This document shows positions 9,001 to 16,307 of a DNA stretch of 21,893 nucleotides, in pieces. A model generated the notes under the pieces. That model saw only the letters and a program-made list of their open reading frames with translations, made no database searches and was not told the DNA's origin. Numbering within the stretch: the stretch's first letter is position 1; every line of letters begins with the position of its first letter. Source of the stretch: Symbiodinium natans (lineage: Eukaryota > Sar > Dinophyceae > Suessiales > Symbiodiniaceae); the NCBI GenBank assembly GCA_905221605.1, contig CAJNDS010002148.1:616046-637938 (forward strand), in the 5' to 3' direction. The position numbers were made by a program, and so were the translations under genes.

Positions 9001-9053
9001 GGGTTTAGGGTTTAGGGTTTAGTGTTTAGGGTTTAGGGTTTAGGGTTTAGGGT
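9001..9053. repeat. TTTAGGG tract
   Basis: Seven to eight TTTAGGG units with one TTTAGTG variant, ending directly at MITE copy C. Confidence 0.85.
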
Positions 9054-9095
9054 AATCCCGATTTAGGACTGTAAGTATAAGGGGGAACGTCCCAA
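9054..9095 (-). mobile_element. MITE-like element, single arm (copy C)
   Basis: AATCCCGATTTAGGACTG followed by TAAGTATAAGGGGGAACGTCCCAA matches one arm of copies A and B read on the opposite strand (TATAAGGGG.AA.ATCCCAA, GGACTGT). The other arm is missing; its place is taken by the TTTAGGG tract, so the palindrome seems truncated at its centre. Confidence 0.65.
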
Positions 9096-9385
9096 GGCAT
9101 CCTAAGCCTAGTTCCTAGTCAACGCCTACTTCTTGGAGTTCTTCAAGACCTGGCCACTGAGACCTCAAAGGCCCATCGCCACCATGAGCAACCAACCTGG
9201 GTTCAGCTCTCCTTTCCTCGACTGCTTGTAGTGTGTAGGGTGTTAGGGTTTAGGGTTTAGGGTTCAAGGTTTAGGGTTTAGGTTCATATGATCCCTTGCC
9301 TTGACTTGAAAGGGTTCTGAAGTATGGGTCCTGGTGCCTTTATAGGGTGTGTAAGTGGTATATAAGGGCTCCCGTATTTTAAGGG
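9096..9385. other. non-coding island
   Basis: Unique sequence with a short TTTAGGG-like tract at 9240-9280. No gene is seen. Confidence 0.4.
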
Positions 9386-9536
9386 ACCCTAGACCCTAAA
9401 CCCTAACCCTAAAACCCTAAACCCTAAGCCCTAAGATGCCAGGCTCACCCTGACGGTGAGCAGCGGCAGCATCATCCGCTGGACTGCTTCGGCGGCTGCT
9501 TCTGCGATTGGAACCCTGTGGGTCTTCAACCCTACT
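9386..9536. repeat. C-rich tract followed by unique core
   Basis: Degenerate CCCTAAA words at 9386-9435, then about 100 bp of GC-rich unique sequence ending at the next C-rich tract. The flanks are both C-rich, so this is not a convergent cassette. GCTCACC..GACGGTGAGC (9442-9461) is a small inverted repeat. Confidence 0.5.
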
Positions 9537-9783
9537 AAACCCCAAACCCCAAACCCCAAACCCCAAACCCCCAAACCCCAAACCCCAAACCCCAAACCCT
9601 AAGCCCTAAACCCTAAACCCTCGCTAAGGCCGACACCTTAGACCCTGAACCGCAAGGATGCAAAGATCCCCCCGCCCTCCACGCCCCGAGGCTTCCAGGC
9701 CGAAAGCCCCAAACTGGTTTAGGGTTTAGGGTTTGGGTTTTGGGATTCAGGGTTTATGGAGTTTTGGGTTTAGGGTTCAGGGT
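9537..9783. repeat. telomere-repeat cassette 9 with CCCCAAA arm
   Basis: The C-arm at 9537-9600 is made of a homogenised variant, CCCCAAA (about eight units, one with an extra C), followed by three CCCTAAA/CCCTAAG units. A core of about 96 bp separates it from a G-arm of TTTAGGG and looser variants (9717-9783). Confidence 0.7.
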
Positions 9784-11225
9784 CTTTTCCTGTTGTAAGC
9801 CTCAGGACTTGACTAGGGTGGATTAGGGTTTCGGGCGCTACAGTAGGGTCGTTTAGGGTGGATGAGGGGTTTCGGGTGTAGGGCTCATGCTGCCCGAAAG
9901 ATGCGAGAGGAGGCTATTTCTGGAAACCCGACACCTGAGGGTCCTAAGCACAGTGACCTGACTCACTGAAAACCCGAAGCTGCTCCGAAACATGCGGGAA
10001 GCCTCTACCCAACCGACTGAGCTGCCACCCTGGCAGCCACAAACCCTTAGCATACGAGCTCTTAGAAGGGAACCCTGGGGCTTAGAGTAGGGTTCAGGGC
10101 TAAGGGTATGGGGCTTAGGGCTTAGGGTTTAGGGTTTATAGGGTTTAGGGTTCATAGGGTTTCGGGTTTGGGGCTTAGAGTAGGGTTCAGGGCTAAGGGT
10201 ATGGGGCTTAGGGCCCAAGGTTTAGAGTTTAGGGTTTGTGGCTTAGGGGGTCATAGGGGCAGTGCCGTGAACCTGTTTGTGAGGGGTACCCTAAATACGC
10301 GGCATCATATTCCCACTGGAACCCCATATTTGGGGGAACATGCTATGGCGGGACCCAAGATTTAGAGACTTGTGGGGCTTGGTCATGCTTGTACACCCTA
10401 AACTGCAAACCCTAAACTCTCTGAACTGAACTTCTGAACCCCAAACCCCTGTGGGGTTGGGCTGAACAGACGAGGACTACATCGGGAAATTGCCTATCCA
10501 CGCTGCACCTTACCTTTGTAAAAGGGTTGCAATAGTGCGCCCGTGTCTCTATAAACCCTAAACCGAGCCCTAAACCCAAACCCCAAACCCCCTAAGCCGT
10601 CCATTGAGGGACTGATGATCCTATTCGGACTGCAGTCCTTCATTGAGACGATGGGAGGAGAGCCATCCCTGCTTTCCCTAAACGCATTCTGGGGTGTCTC
10701 GGGCTTTCAGGGTTTAGGGTTTCGGGTTTCGGGTTTCGGTTTAAAGCTCCAAGCCCCGAACCTCGAAGCTTGAATCTGAAGCCCTGACTGCATGTTCAGG
10801 GTTTATTATAGGGGTTAGAGGCCACGACGGGGTTTAGCGTTTAGGGGTTCATTAGGGTTTGGGGTTTAGGGTTTGGGGTACAGTAGGTTGGACATGTTCC
10901 CCAAACCGTAAACCTTAAACTCTATTGGCCCAGGTTTATTTGGGAACCTAGCTGAACGAACGAGGGAGCTTTTGGGAGGATTCGTGTTCAGGTTGCCAGC
11001 CGAAGGGATGAGGTCGTATAAGCCAGTGTGTTTATGGTGGTTTTAGGTGGGTGTGCGTAGGGTTCTATTGGTGAGGGTATATAAGATTCATATATATATA
11101 TATATAAGGCGTTTTTTGAGATATCCGCAATGAAACCCTACCTCATGTCGGCGCGGTGTTGCAGGTATAGGGTTGGTGATTTGGTGTGCCGGGTTGCGGG
11201 GTTCGGAAATCCCGGCAGACATTCA
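9784..11225. other. non-coding mosaic of islands and telomere-like words
   Basis: Unique islands at about 9880-10070, 10250-10540, 10595-10700 and 10915-11220 alternate with degenerate G-rich or C-rich words. The 66- and 65-codon frames at 9853-10053 (minus) and 10168-10365 (plus) run into telomere-like phrases and look spurious. A (TA)n run lies at 11090-11106. Confidence 0.45.
10077..10213. repeat. perfect 44-bp direct repeat, 93 bp apart
   Basis: The 44 bases starting GGGGCTTAGAGTAGGGTTCA at 10077-10120 recur without change at 10170-10213. The spacing suggests a 93-bp tandem duplication whose second half is only partly retained. Confidence 0.85.
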
Positions 11226-11518
11226 AAACCCTAAACCCTAAACCCCAAACCCTAAACCCTACACCCTAAACCCTAAACCCTAAAGTCATCTTGAGACAAA
11301 ACGTAGGAGACTCGGATGAGGAGGAGGAGGGAGAGAAGGGGGATGCACAGACAGACGCTTTGGCTGGCAATTTGTAGCGAATCCCTGATGAGTTTAGGGT
11401 TTAGGGTTTAGGGTTAGGGTTTAGGGTTTAGGGTTTAGGGTTTAGGGTTTAGGGTTTAGGGTTTAGGGTTTAGGGTTTAGGGTTTAGGGTTTAGGGTTTA
11501 GGGTTTAGGGTTTAGGGT
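11226..11518. repeat. telomere-repeat cassette 10
   Basis: CCCTAAA arm (11226-11284), core of about 107 bp, then about 125 bp of TTTAGGG units (11393-11518) with one short TTAGGG unit near 11410. This is the longest regular G-arm in the window. Confidence 0.8.
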
Positions 11519-11584
11519 AGGTCGGCGCAGGCTCTTGTTTCATGGGTTTCTCTCCTACCCCTCGAAACTGTACCCCACCCCCGC

Positions 11585-11650
11585 GTTCCCCCCTTGAATG
11601 GCCCTAATTAGGCTTAGTTATCCCTCATTAGCCTTAATTATGGGGGGAAC
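11585..11650. mobile_element. palindromic repeat family F, copy 2
   Basis: A 66-bp foldback: GTTCCCCCC at the left end and GGGGGGAAC at the right end are perfectly complementary. Inner words TAATTAGGCTTA and TTAGCCTTAATTA pair imperfectly. It ends 19 bp before MITE copy B. A diverged relative lies at 1785-1852. Confidence 0.6.
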
Positions 11651-11669
11651 CGAAAGGCATAATGGTAAC

Positions 11670-11769
11670 TTGGGATATTCCCCTTATACTAACAGCCCTT
11701 GATAGGGATTCTAATTGGGCGTACTAGAATCCCTGTTAAGGACTGTTCGTATCAGCAAGAACATTCCAA
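11670..11769. mobile_element. palindromic MITE-like element, copy B (complete)
   Basis: A 100-bp unit. The left arm begins TTGGGATATTCCCC, then TATACTAACAG, TAGGGATTCTA. The right arm read on the other strand begins TTGGAATGTTC, then GATACGAACAG, CAGGGATTCTA. The arms thus pair over most of their length around a centre near 11717-11722. It has no coding capacity and is about 65-75% alike, by eye, to copy A. Confidence 0.75.
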
Positions 11770-11930
11770 ACAGAAACCAACACCCAAAAGAGTACCCATA
11801 GCAAAATCTGGTTCGTCTGTGGAGATGAAAACATCTTGTGGGCTAGGGCCAGGGTAGAAAATCAAGCGTTTGCTTGCCACTCCTTTTAGGATTGCACCTA
11901 CAGCTTCTGGGATTCATGGTAGGCCCTTAT

Positions 11931-12005
11931 TCCTTTTCTTAGGGTTTGGGTTCCCTTACAAGCCCCGTTAAACCAAAAAGGGGCACCCGTTTTTTCCCTA
12001 GGTTG
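11931..12005. repeat. dispersed repeat family G, copy 4 (best preserved)
   Basis: TTATTCCTTTTCTTAGGG, TTGGGTTCCCTTACAAGCCC, GTTAAACCAAAAAGGGGCAC and TTTTTTCCCTAGGTT form the fullest version of the family. Other copies are at 1266, 3394 and 3890. It follows MITE copy B, just as family G copy 3 lies next to MITE copy A. Confidence 0.6.
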
Positions 12006-12127
12006 CAAGTTAAGGGTTTAGGGTTTGGGGTTTCGGGGTTCATGCTGGGCCAGTAGCCTTAACACCTTGCGGCCACTAAGGAAATTGACGGTGTGCTGCA
12101 CAAGGCCAGTTCCGACACAGGGAGTTC

Positions 12128-12283
12128 AGGGTTTCGGGTTTAGGGTTTTAGGGTTTTAGGGTTTTAGGGTTTAGGGGTTTTCGGGTTTTGGGGTTTTGGG
12201 GTTTTAGGGTTTTAGGGTTTTGGGGTTTTAGGGTTTTAGGGTTTTAGGGTTTAGGGTTTTTAGGGTTTTAGGGTTTTAGGGTT
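12128..12283. repeat. TTTTAGGG octamer tract
   Basis: Mostly octamers TTTTAGGG and TTTTGGGG with occasional heptamers TTTAGGG. TTTTAGGG is the telomere type known in Chlamydomonas; here it stands beside heptamer tracts. Confidence 0.8.
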
Positions 12284-12532
12284 GAGGTCTCGGGTGTGGG
12301 GTTTCGGGCCAAAAGTTGTTTATGGTTCAGGGCCTGATTCAGCAAAGTTGAAGCATGCGTAGATCCCCTTCGCCCCCTTTCATACTACCCTAAGCCCTAA
12401 GCCCTACAGAGTAGCTGGATAAGCCGCCCTATGTTTCGTCCAAAGGGACGTGCCCGCGGACATCACCACCATCCGCACCGCTTCAGTCTGATGTACGCCT
12501 TTCGATTTGCCGCGGCTCAGCTCAACGGATAG
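12284..12532. other. non-coding island
   Basis: Unique sequence with a short CCCTAAGCCCTAAGCCCT phrase near 12387. No gene is seen. Confidence 0.4.
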
Positions 12533-12619
12533 CCCTAAACCCTAAACCCGAAAACCTAAACCCGAAATCCGAAACCCTCAACCCTAAACCCTGCTGATAC
12601 CCTAAACCCCTAAACCCCT
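12533..12619. repeat. C-rich telomere-like tract, 5' flank of retrotransposon
   Basis: Degenerate CCCTAAA/CCCGAAA words ending in two CCCCTAAA octamers. The tract is interrupted by the retrotransposon and resumes as CCCCTAAA at 20584. Confidence 0.75.
12615..12619. repeat. target-site duplication, left copy
   Basis: CCCCT immediately before the 5' LTR equals CCCCT immediately after the 3' LTR (20584-20588). Five bases is usual for Ty1/copia integrases. As the target is itself CCCCTAAA repeat, the match is less decisive than in unique DNA. Confidence 0.75.
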
Positions 12620-12782
12620 TGTGAAATAGTCCTCGTAGACCAGCGCGTACGAAGCCTGTTAGGTAAAAGCTACAGCACTCATGTACAGTCAGAGTCTGTT
12701 TGCCGACCAGTTTTGACAGCACCGACTCACCGCAGGGGCCCCTTTTTGGAGCCAAGGCTCAGACGGGAAAACGGCCAGTTTT
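12620..12782 (+). repeat. 5' LTR
   Basis: 163 bp starting TGTGAAATAG and ending GGCCAGTTTT, with no difference from 20421-20583 by direct comparison. It is short for a copia LTR. It begins with the usual TG but ends with TT rather than CA. It holds an inverted repeat GAGCC-AA-GGCTC near its 3' end. It should contain the promoter and polyadenylation signals, but I cannot identify them. Confidence 0.93.
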
Positions 12783-12787
12783 CACAC

Positions 12788-12806
12788 TGGTAGCGGAGCC
12801 AGTGCC
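12788..12806 (+). promoter_or_regulatory. primer-binding site, probably initiator-Met tRNA
   Basis: TGGTAGCGGAGCC starts five bases after the LTR. TGG is the complement of the tRNA CCA tail, and the rest resembles the TGGTA..(G)GAGCC primer sites of plant copia elements that use initiator Met tRNA. The exact tRNA is inferred. Confidence 0.75.
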
Positions 12807-12871
12807 CTTCAGGGGCCAGTGCTCTTTTCACCTTTTTCGTTCGCCCTAGAGGCGATAGCCGCCAGCGTGTC

Positions 12872-14194
12872 ATGGCCACTGGCGGGGGATTGCGATTCAA
12901 CCCTCGGAGCAACCAGGAGCCCGAGCTGACAAAGCAAGGTTTCTTGGTGTATAGTGGATCCGTTTCGGACTACTATGAATGGGAGTTTCGGGCGATGGCG
13001 AAGTACCACGCTACGAAGGCGGATGAAAGGTTCACTCTTGGTGCAAAGTTGCTGGAGTCCCTTCGGGGGGACGCATACATCGTTGCCCAGGACTTGGGGC
13101 ACGACGTACTGAAGAGCGCCGACGCGATCACGCAGATCATCGATGCTGTGCGTAAGGTAATTTTTTCTTTGCAGGCCCAAGAGGCAAAGGAACTTTACCG
13201 AGTCGGGGCCAGCGTTGGTGGTGTGATGTCAAGACAAGCAGGAGAGTCCATGACCTCCTATATCGGGCGAAGAAAGAGATGGTACAGAAAGTTGAAGGAG
13301 TTGGACAAGACGATAGAGATATCCGATACCATCCTTGGAGATCTTTTACTCGACAACTCTGGATTAGATCGCAAGGAGCGACTAATGGTGCTTACAGCTG
13401 TCGGGGAAACGTCTTCTTTTGATGCGATCGAGAAAGCCCTCATTACTCAACATGAAAAATTGCATGTTCTGGAGTCCCGAAGTTCGGGCAAGGGTGCAAG
13501 CAACTACAATCGCCCCAGAGGCATGGCCTACAAGGGAGCAAAGAGTTCTGGCAAAGGAAAGGCGAATGCCCAGACTCACCATGGGGCAGCCTATCTGGCA
13601 GAGCCTGAGGACCTCTTCGAATCCTACGACGCCGGGGAATCCTTTTGGGATCCCGAGGCAGAGGAAGAAGAGCTGGTACCTGATGAACAGGACAGTTCAG
13701 CCTTCATGGCTGATTCCCTTGGAGAGGCAACAGCCGAGAAGATAGAGCTGGATGTTGTTGAAGCATTCCTTTCGACACCAGACTTTAGTCTGGATGATGA
13801 TGAGTGTATTGCTTTCCTTGCTTCAGCTTGTCAGGCTGAGGTTTGTGCTTTCTTTGCTCGCTCCAAAGCGAAAGGCAAAGGAAAGCCGATGGGAAAGCAT
13901 GCCCACGGCTACAGGCCCAAGCCCAGCGGTTTGAGTATTGAAGACCGCAAAGCGAAGCTCAAGGAGATCAAGGCACGTAGCGTTTGTCGCACGTGCGGGA
14001 AGAAAGGGCATTGGGCTGGTGACCGAGATTGCAAAGGCAAGCCACCAGTCACCTTCAAGGACCGTTATGGCCTTGAGAAGCGCCTCACCGGTTCAGAGAG
14101 CCTACATGATTGCCGATACAAAGCCGAACATCGTTTTGATGTCGGCAGGAGTGTGGACGCTAGACGTAGGCGCGGAAAGTTCCAAAGTGAGTAA
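12872..14194 (+). CDS. gag: Gag (capsid/nucleocapsid) of the retrotransposon
   Basis: 440 residues from the first ATG after the primer site. Residues about 25-205 form a helical copia-type Gag capsid domain (FLVYSGSVSDYYEWEFRAMA, then a segment with RQAGESMTSYIGRRKRWYR). A Gly/Lys-rich linker (about 205-235), a strongly acidic stretch (about 240-320) and another Lys/Gly linker follow. A zinc knuckle, CRTCGKKGHWAGDRDC (372-387, C-x2-C-x4-H-x6-C), should bind the RNA. The frame ends soon after the knuckle; what should continue is in the +1 frame. The last 40 or so residues, rich in Arg/Lys, may therefore not be genuine. Gag is expected to assemble the cytoplasmic particle in which reverse transcription occurs. 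The capsid half has no interruption. Confidence 0.85.
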   Translation: MATGGGLRFNPRSNQEPELTKQGFLVYSGSVSDYYEWEFRAMAKYHATKADERFTLGAKLLESLRGDAYIVAQDLGHDVLKSADAITQIIDAVRKVIFSLQAQEAKELYRVGASVGGVMSRQAGESMTSYIGRRKRWYRKLKELDKTIEISDTILGDLLLDNSGLDRKERLMVLTAVGETSSFDAIEKALITQHEKLHVLESRSSGKGASNYNRPRGMAYKGAKSSGKGKANAQTHHGAAYLAEPEDLFESYDAGESFWDPEAEEEELVPDEQDSSAFMADSLGEATAEKIELDVVEAFLSTPDFSLDDDECIAFLASACQAEVCAFFARSKAKGKGKPMGKHAHGYRPKPSGLSIEDRKAKLKEIKARSVCRTCGKKGHWAGDRDCKGKPPVTFKDRYGLEKRLTGSESLHDCRYKAEHRFDVGRSVDARRRRGKFQSE

Positions 14195-15452
14195 GGAACT
14201 CACCGACGCAGTGGACAAAATCCACGCGAACCGATTTTCGGTCGCACTTCTGAAGAATCTTGAATTGGTGAAGAAAAGTTTGAGGAAGAACTACCCGATT
14301 ATCACAGAGGAAGTGAAATCGGACGATCACCTGGTGATCTTGGATGTAAGGGACATCCCAGACCCGAAGAAGTACCGGGATCATATCGGGACGTACCCGG
14401 AGAACCTGCGCCACACCGTCTACAGCAAGACTTTTCTATCCCTTTGGGAAGAAATTGCAAAGCAGATCGATCGGATTATCCGACGATCGAAAGATGGTGA
14501 CAAGATCATCATCCTTTTCTTGTGCACTGGTGGAAAGCACAGGAGTGTAGCCCTGAGGCACCTTGTGCAGGTCGTCCTGGAGAATGTCTATGGCATCTGC
14601 GCTGAGTATTTGGACGTGTCGAGAACCGTCAATTGGCATAAAACATGCCAAGGCTGCACCAGATGCAGGCATGTCGAGAGCGACGACAAGGAGATCCTTG
14701 AGGAGATGGAGTCCTACGTCATCAAGCAGTGGAAAGGTTTCTTCGACCCGTCAAGGGCGCCAGCGAAAGGAAGAAGTCGCACACCAACAGGAACTTGGGT
14801 GCGAAAGGACGGGAGGGGTGATGCCTCTACACCTTCTTCGTCCGCCCCGAAGCAGGGAGATCAGCAACTGACTCCCGGCACGGGGGCCACGCCAAAGGCG
14901 ATGCCGAAGGACGGAGGCACGCCGAAGAAAGAAGAAAAGGCTTCGACCTCTACGGATGTCAAGGACACCGAGAAAGACAAGAAGAAGACGCATGCAGCAA
15001 ACGCGAGCGCGAAGAAAGGAGCCAGCAAGGCGGAGGCCGGAGACTCGTCAGCGAGCTCCGATGACGACTTGTTGGGAACCAGTGGCGTCCCAGAACACTA
15101 CCACGACTTCTCCGATTTGATCGAGGAAGACCGCCGGGACTTGGAGCGCATCGCGTACATTTTCATCCACAGGATCGTCCAGGTTTTTCAACCGGACGCC
15201 CTGACAAAGCCGGATACGCTGATCCGCAAGTATTCGGACAGCTTGGTGTTGGCTATGGGTGCGGTCGCCCGCAAGTATCTGGACGAGAAGCAAGCTCGCC
15301 AGATCCTCGAAGCAGTCTTACGTTTGCGTAGACTGGACATCGAGGGTTTCAACGCAGAGTACCTCGAGAAGTCGGTTGAGGAGCTCGACGAGGCGACGCC
15401 TGACTTCGGCACCAGAGACGTGCGAGACAGCATATGCGGGGCCGCAGTCTAG
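13938..15452 (+). CDS. Pol N-terminal region with RapZ C-terminal-like domain
   Basis: This frame is open from 13938, but its first 40 or so codons overlap gag and look like shadow. Protein-like sequence starts near the ATG at 14067. It is +1 relative to gag, so it needs a frameshift or repair of an indel. Codons at about 14325-14680 resemble the C-terminal domain of the bacterial RNase adaptor RapZ: VILDVRDIPDP (14337-), then CTGGKHRSV (14523-14549, residues 196-204), then a Cys-rich WHKTCQGCTRC. A low-complexity Lys/Thr/Ser/Ala linker follows (about 14750-15060), then an acidic-helical tail (about 15090-15420). No D-T/S-G aspartic protease motif is visible where copia elements carry it. In RapZ this domain binds RNA and a sugar-nucleotide ligand; a role in the element is unknown. 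Confidence 0.6.
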   Translation: MKTAKRSSRRSRHVAFVARAGRKGIGLVTEIAKASHQSPSRTVMALRSASPVQRAYMIADTKPNIVLMSAGVWTLDVGAESSKVSKELTDAVDKIHANRFSVALLKNLELVKKSLRKNYPIITEEVKSDDHLVILDVRDIPDPKKYRDHIGTYPENLRHTVYSKTFLSLWEEIAKQIDRIIRRSKDGDKIIILFLCTGGKHRSVALRHLVQVVLENVYGICAEYLDVSRTVNWHKTCQGCTRCRHVESDDKEILEEMESYVIKQWKGFFDPSRAPAKGRSRTPTGTWVRKDGRGDASTPSSSAPKQGDQQLTPGTGATPKAMPKDGGTPKKEEKASTSTDVKDTEKDKKKTHAANASAKKGASKAEAGDSSASSDDDLLGTSGVPEHYHDFSDLIEEDRRDLERIAYIFIHRIVQVFQPDALTKPDTLIRKYSDSLVLAMGAVARKYLDEKQARQILEAVLRLRRLDIEGFNAEYLEKSVEELDEATPDFGTRDVRDSICGAAV

Positions 15453-15715
15453 GCTCAGCTGCCGCAGGATCGAGGGATAATCCCCGATCCAGGAGCGCCC
15501 GGGGGTATGGGCGAAGCGCAACCCCAGTTAGGAAGAAGTGGCATTGGGACGATCGTCGAGACGTCCGGAACACACCACGCAAGAGCCGCGAAGAGGAGGC
15601 CAGAGAGTATCAGGAGCGTAGGGACGCGCGAGAGTCTCGCGAAAGCCAGCAGCGTCGTATGAGGAACGACCAGGACCACGAGCGTGCGAGGTCAGACCTG
15701 CTGGATGGGGATTGA
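15434..15715 (+). CDS. Arg-rich Pol segment (frame -1)
   Basis: 93 codons in the -1 frame relative to the previous segment, overlapping it by 19 bases. It is rich in Arg, Ser, Glu and Asp (for example RESRESQQRRMRNDQDHERA). This resembles SR-type or coiled charged linkers and could bind nucleic acid. No enzyme motif is seen. The switch into this frame lies at a GGGG run (15438-15441), and the switch out at another GGGG run (15707-15710). Single-base indels, real or from sequencing, are therefore likely. It is probably one continuous polypeptide with its neighbours in an intact element. Confidence 0.5.
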   Translation: MRGRSLGSAAAGSRDNPRSRSARGYGRSATPVRKKWHWDDRRDVRNTPRKSREEEAREYQERRDARESRESQQRRMRNDQDHERARSDLLDGD

Positions 15716-16055
15716 TCCGAACTTACCAAGCGAGATCACCTCAGCTTACCTTGACCAGATGTGGCAAGGAGACCCTCGGACTTCGAAGAAGCCGGTGCTA
15801 ATGCTGTGGGTACAGGGCCCGAAGGAAAAGAATGGGCCTGTGAGAGTGACCCTTAAAACGGGCACTTACAACACTGCCACGAAGGTCGCGCCCGAGCTGA
15901 AGAACTGGTACAAGAACACGTTCGTTCAGCGCGAGGAAGGTGGCGACTGGTCTTGGGCAGAGCGATGGGAGTGGCCAACCCACGTTCAGGAGTTCAGCGA
16001 GAAAACGTACAGGGTAGCAATTGTTTTGTGCGCCCAGAGAATGAATCATAGCTGA
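15684..16055 (+). CDS. Pol segment of unknown function, N-terminal part
   Basis: 123 codons in the +1 frame relative to the Arg-rich segment. The convincing part starts about ten codons in (DPNLPSEITSAYLDQMW) and is rich in Trp, Lys and Glu (WVQGPKEKNGPVRV, NWYKNTFVQREEGG). I do not recognise the fold. It stops at TGA 16053-16055, but the same frame continues directly with protein-like sequence to 16307, so the stop is probably an inactivating mutation. Confidence 0.45.
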   Translation: MRGQTCWMGIDPNLPSEITSAYLDQMWQGDPRTSKKPVLMLWVQGPKEKNGPVRVTLKTGTYNTATKVAPELKNWYKNTFVQREEGGDWSWAERWEWPTHVQEFSEKTYRVAIVLCAQRMNHS

Positions 16056-16307
16056 CTCTTTGACGAAAGTGAGGTATACGATGGTTCGCAGTTTTGCTCT
16101 GCCTACTACTCCACGCCATCGATGTACCCTGGAGCGCCTGTAATGGGCACAAAGGAAAGAGAGACCTTTGAGAAAGGCTCTCGACAAATGAGCAAGCGAG
16201 ATTCGCTGCTATGGAAGGAGTTGAGGGGATCGTTTACGACCCCTGAAGAACCAAGAAAGGTATTCCTTCTTGGGCAATGGTTCGGACCTTTTGAAGAGGC
16301 CGAATGA
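16056..16307 (+). pseudogene. Pol segment of unknown function, continuation after stop
   Basis: Same frame as the segment ending at 16055. It reads LFDESEVYDGSQFCSAYY and continues through an ATG at 16122 to the TGA at 16305-16307. The end (LLGQWFGPFEEAE) overlaps the next open frame by ATGA, and the polypeptide probably continues there after a -1 shift. It has no recognised domain. Confidence 0.4.

Noticed and set aside
1-12619. True chromosome end
   Set aside because: Tracts occur in both orientations, are short and interrupted, and are embedded in other DNA on both sides, so they are interstitial.
12522-12755. Minus-strand open frame repeated at 20359-20556
   Set aside because: The shared protein is only the reverse strand of the two LTRs.
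12740-12770. Possible relic of the dinoflagellate spliced leader in the LTR (TTTTTGGAGCCAAGG)
   Set aside because: It resembles part of the leader only loosely (gaps needed), and the stretch is better described as a small inverted repeat GAGCC-AA-GGCTC.
14160-15582. Several minus-strand open frames over the retrotransposon
   Set aside because: They are shadows of the coding plus strand, with no independent motifs.
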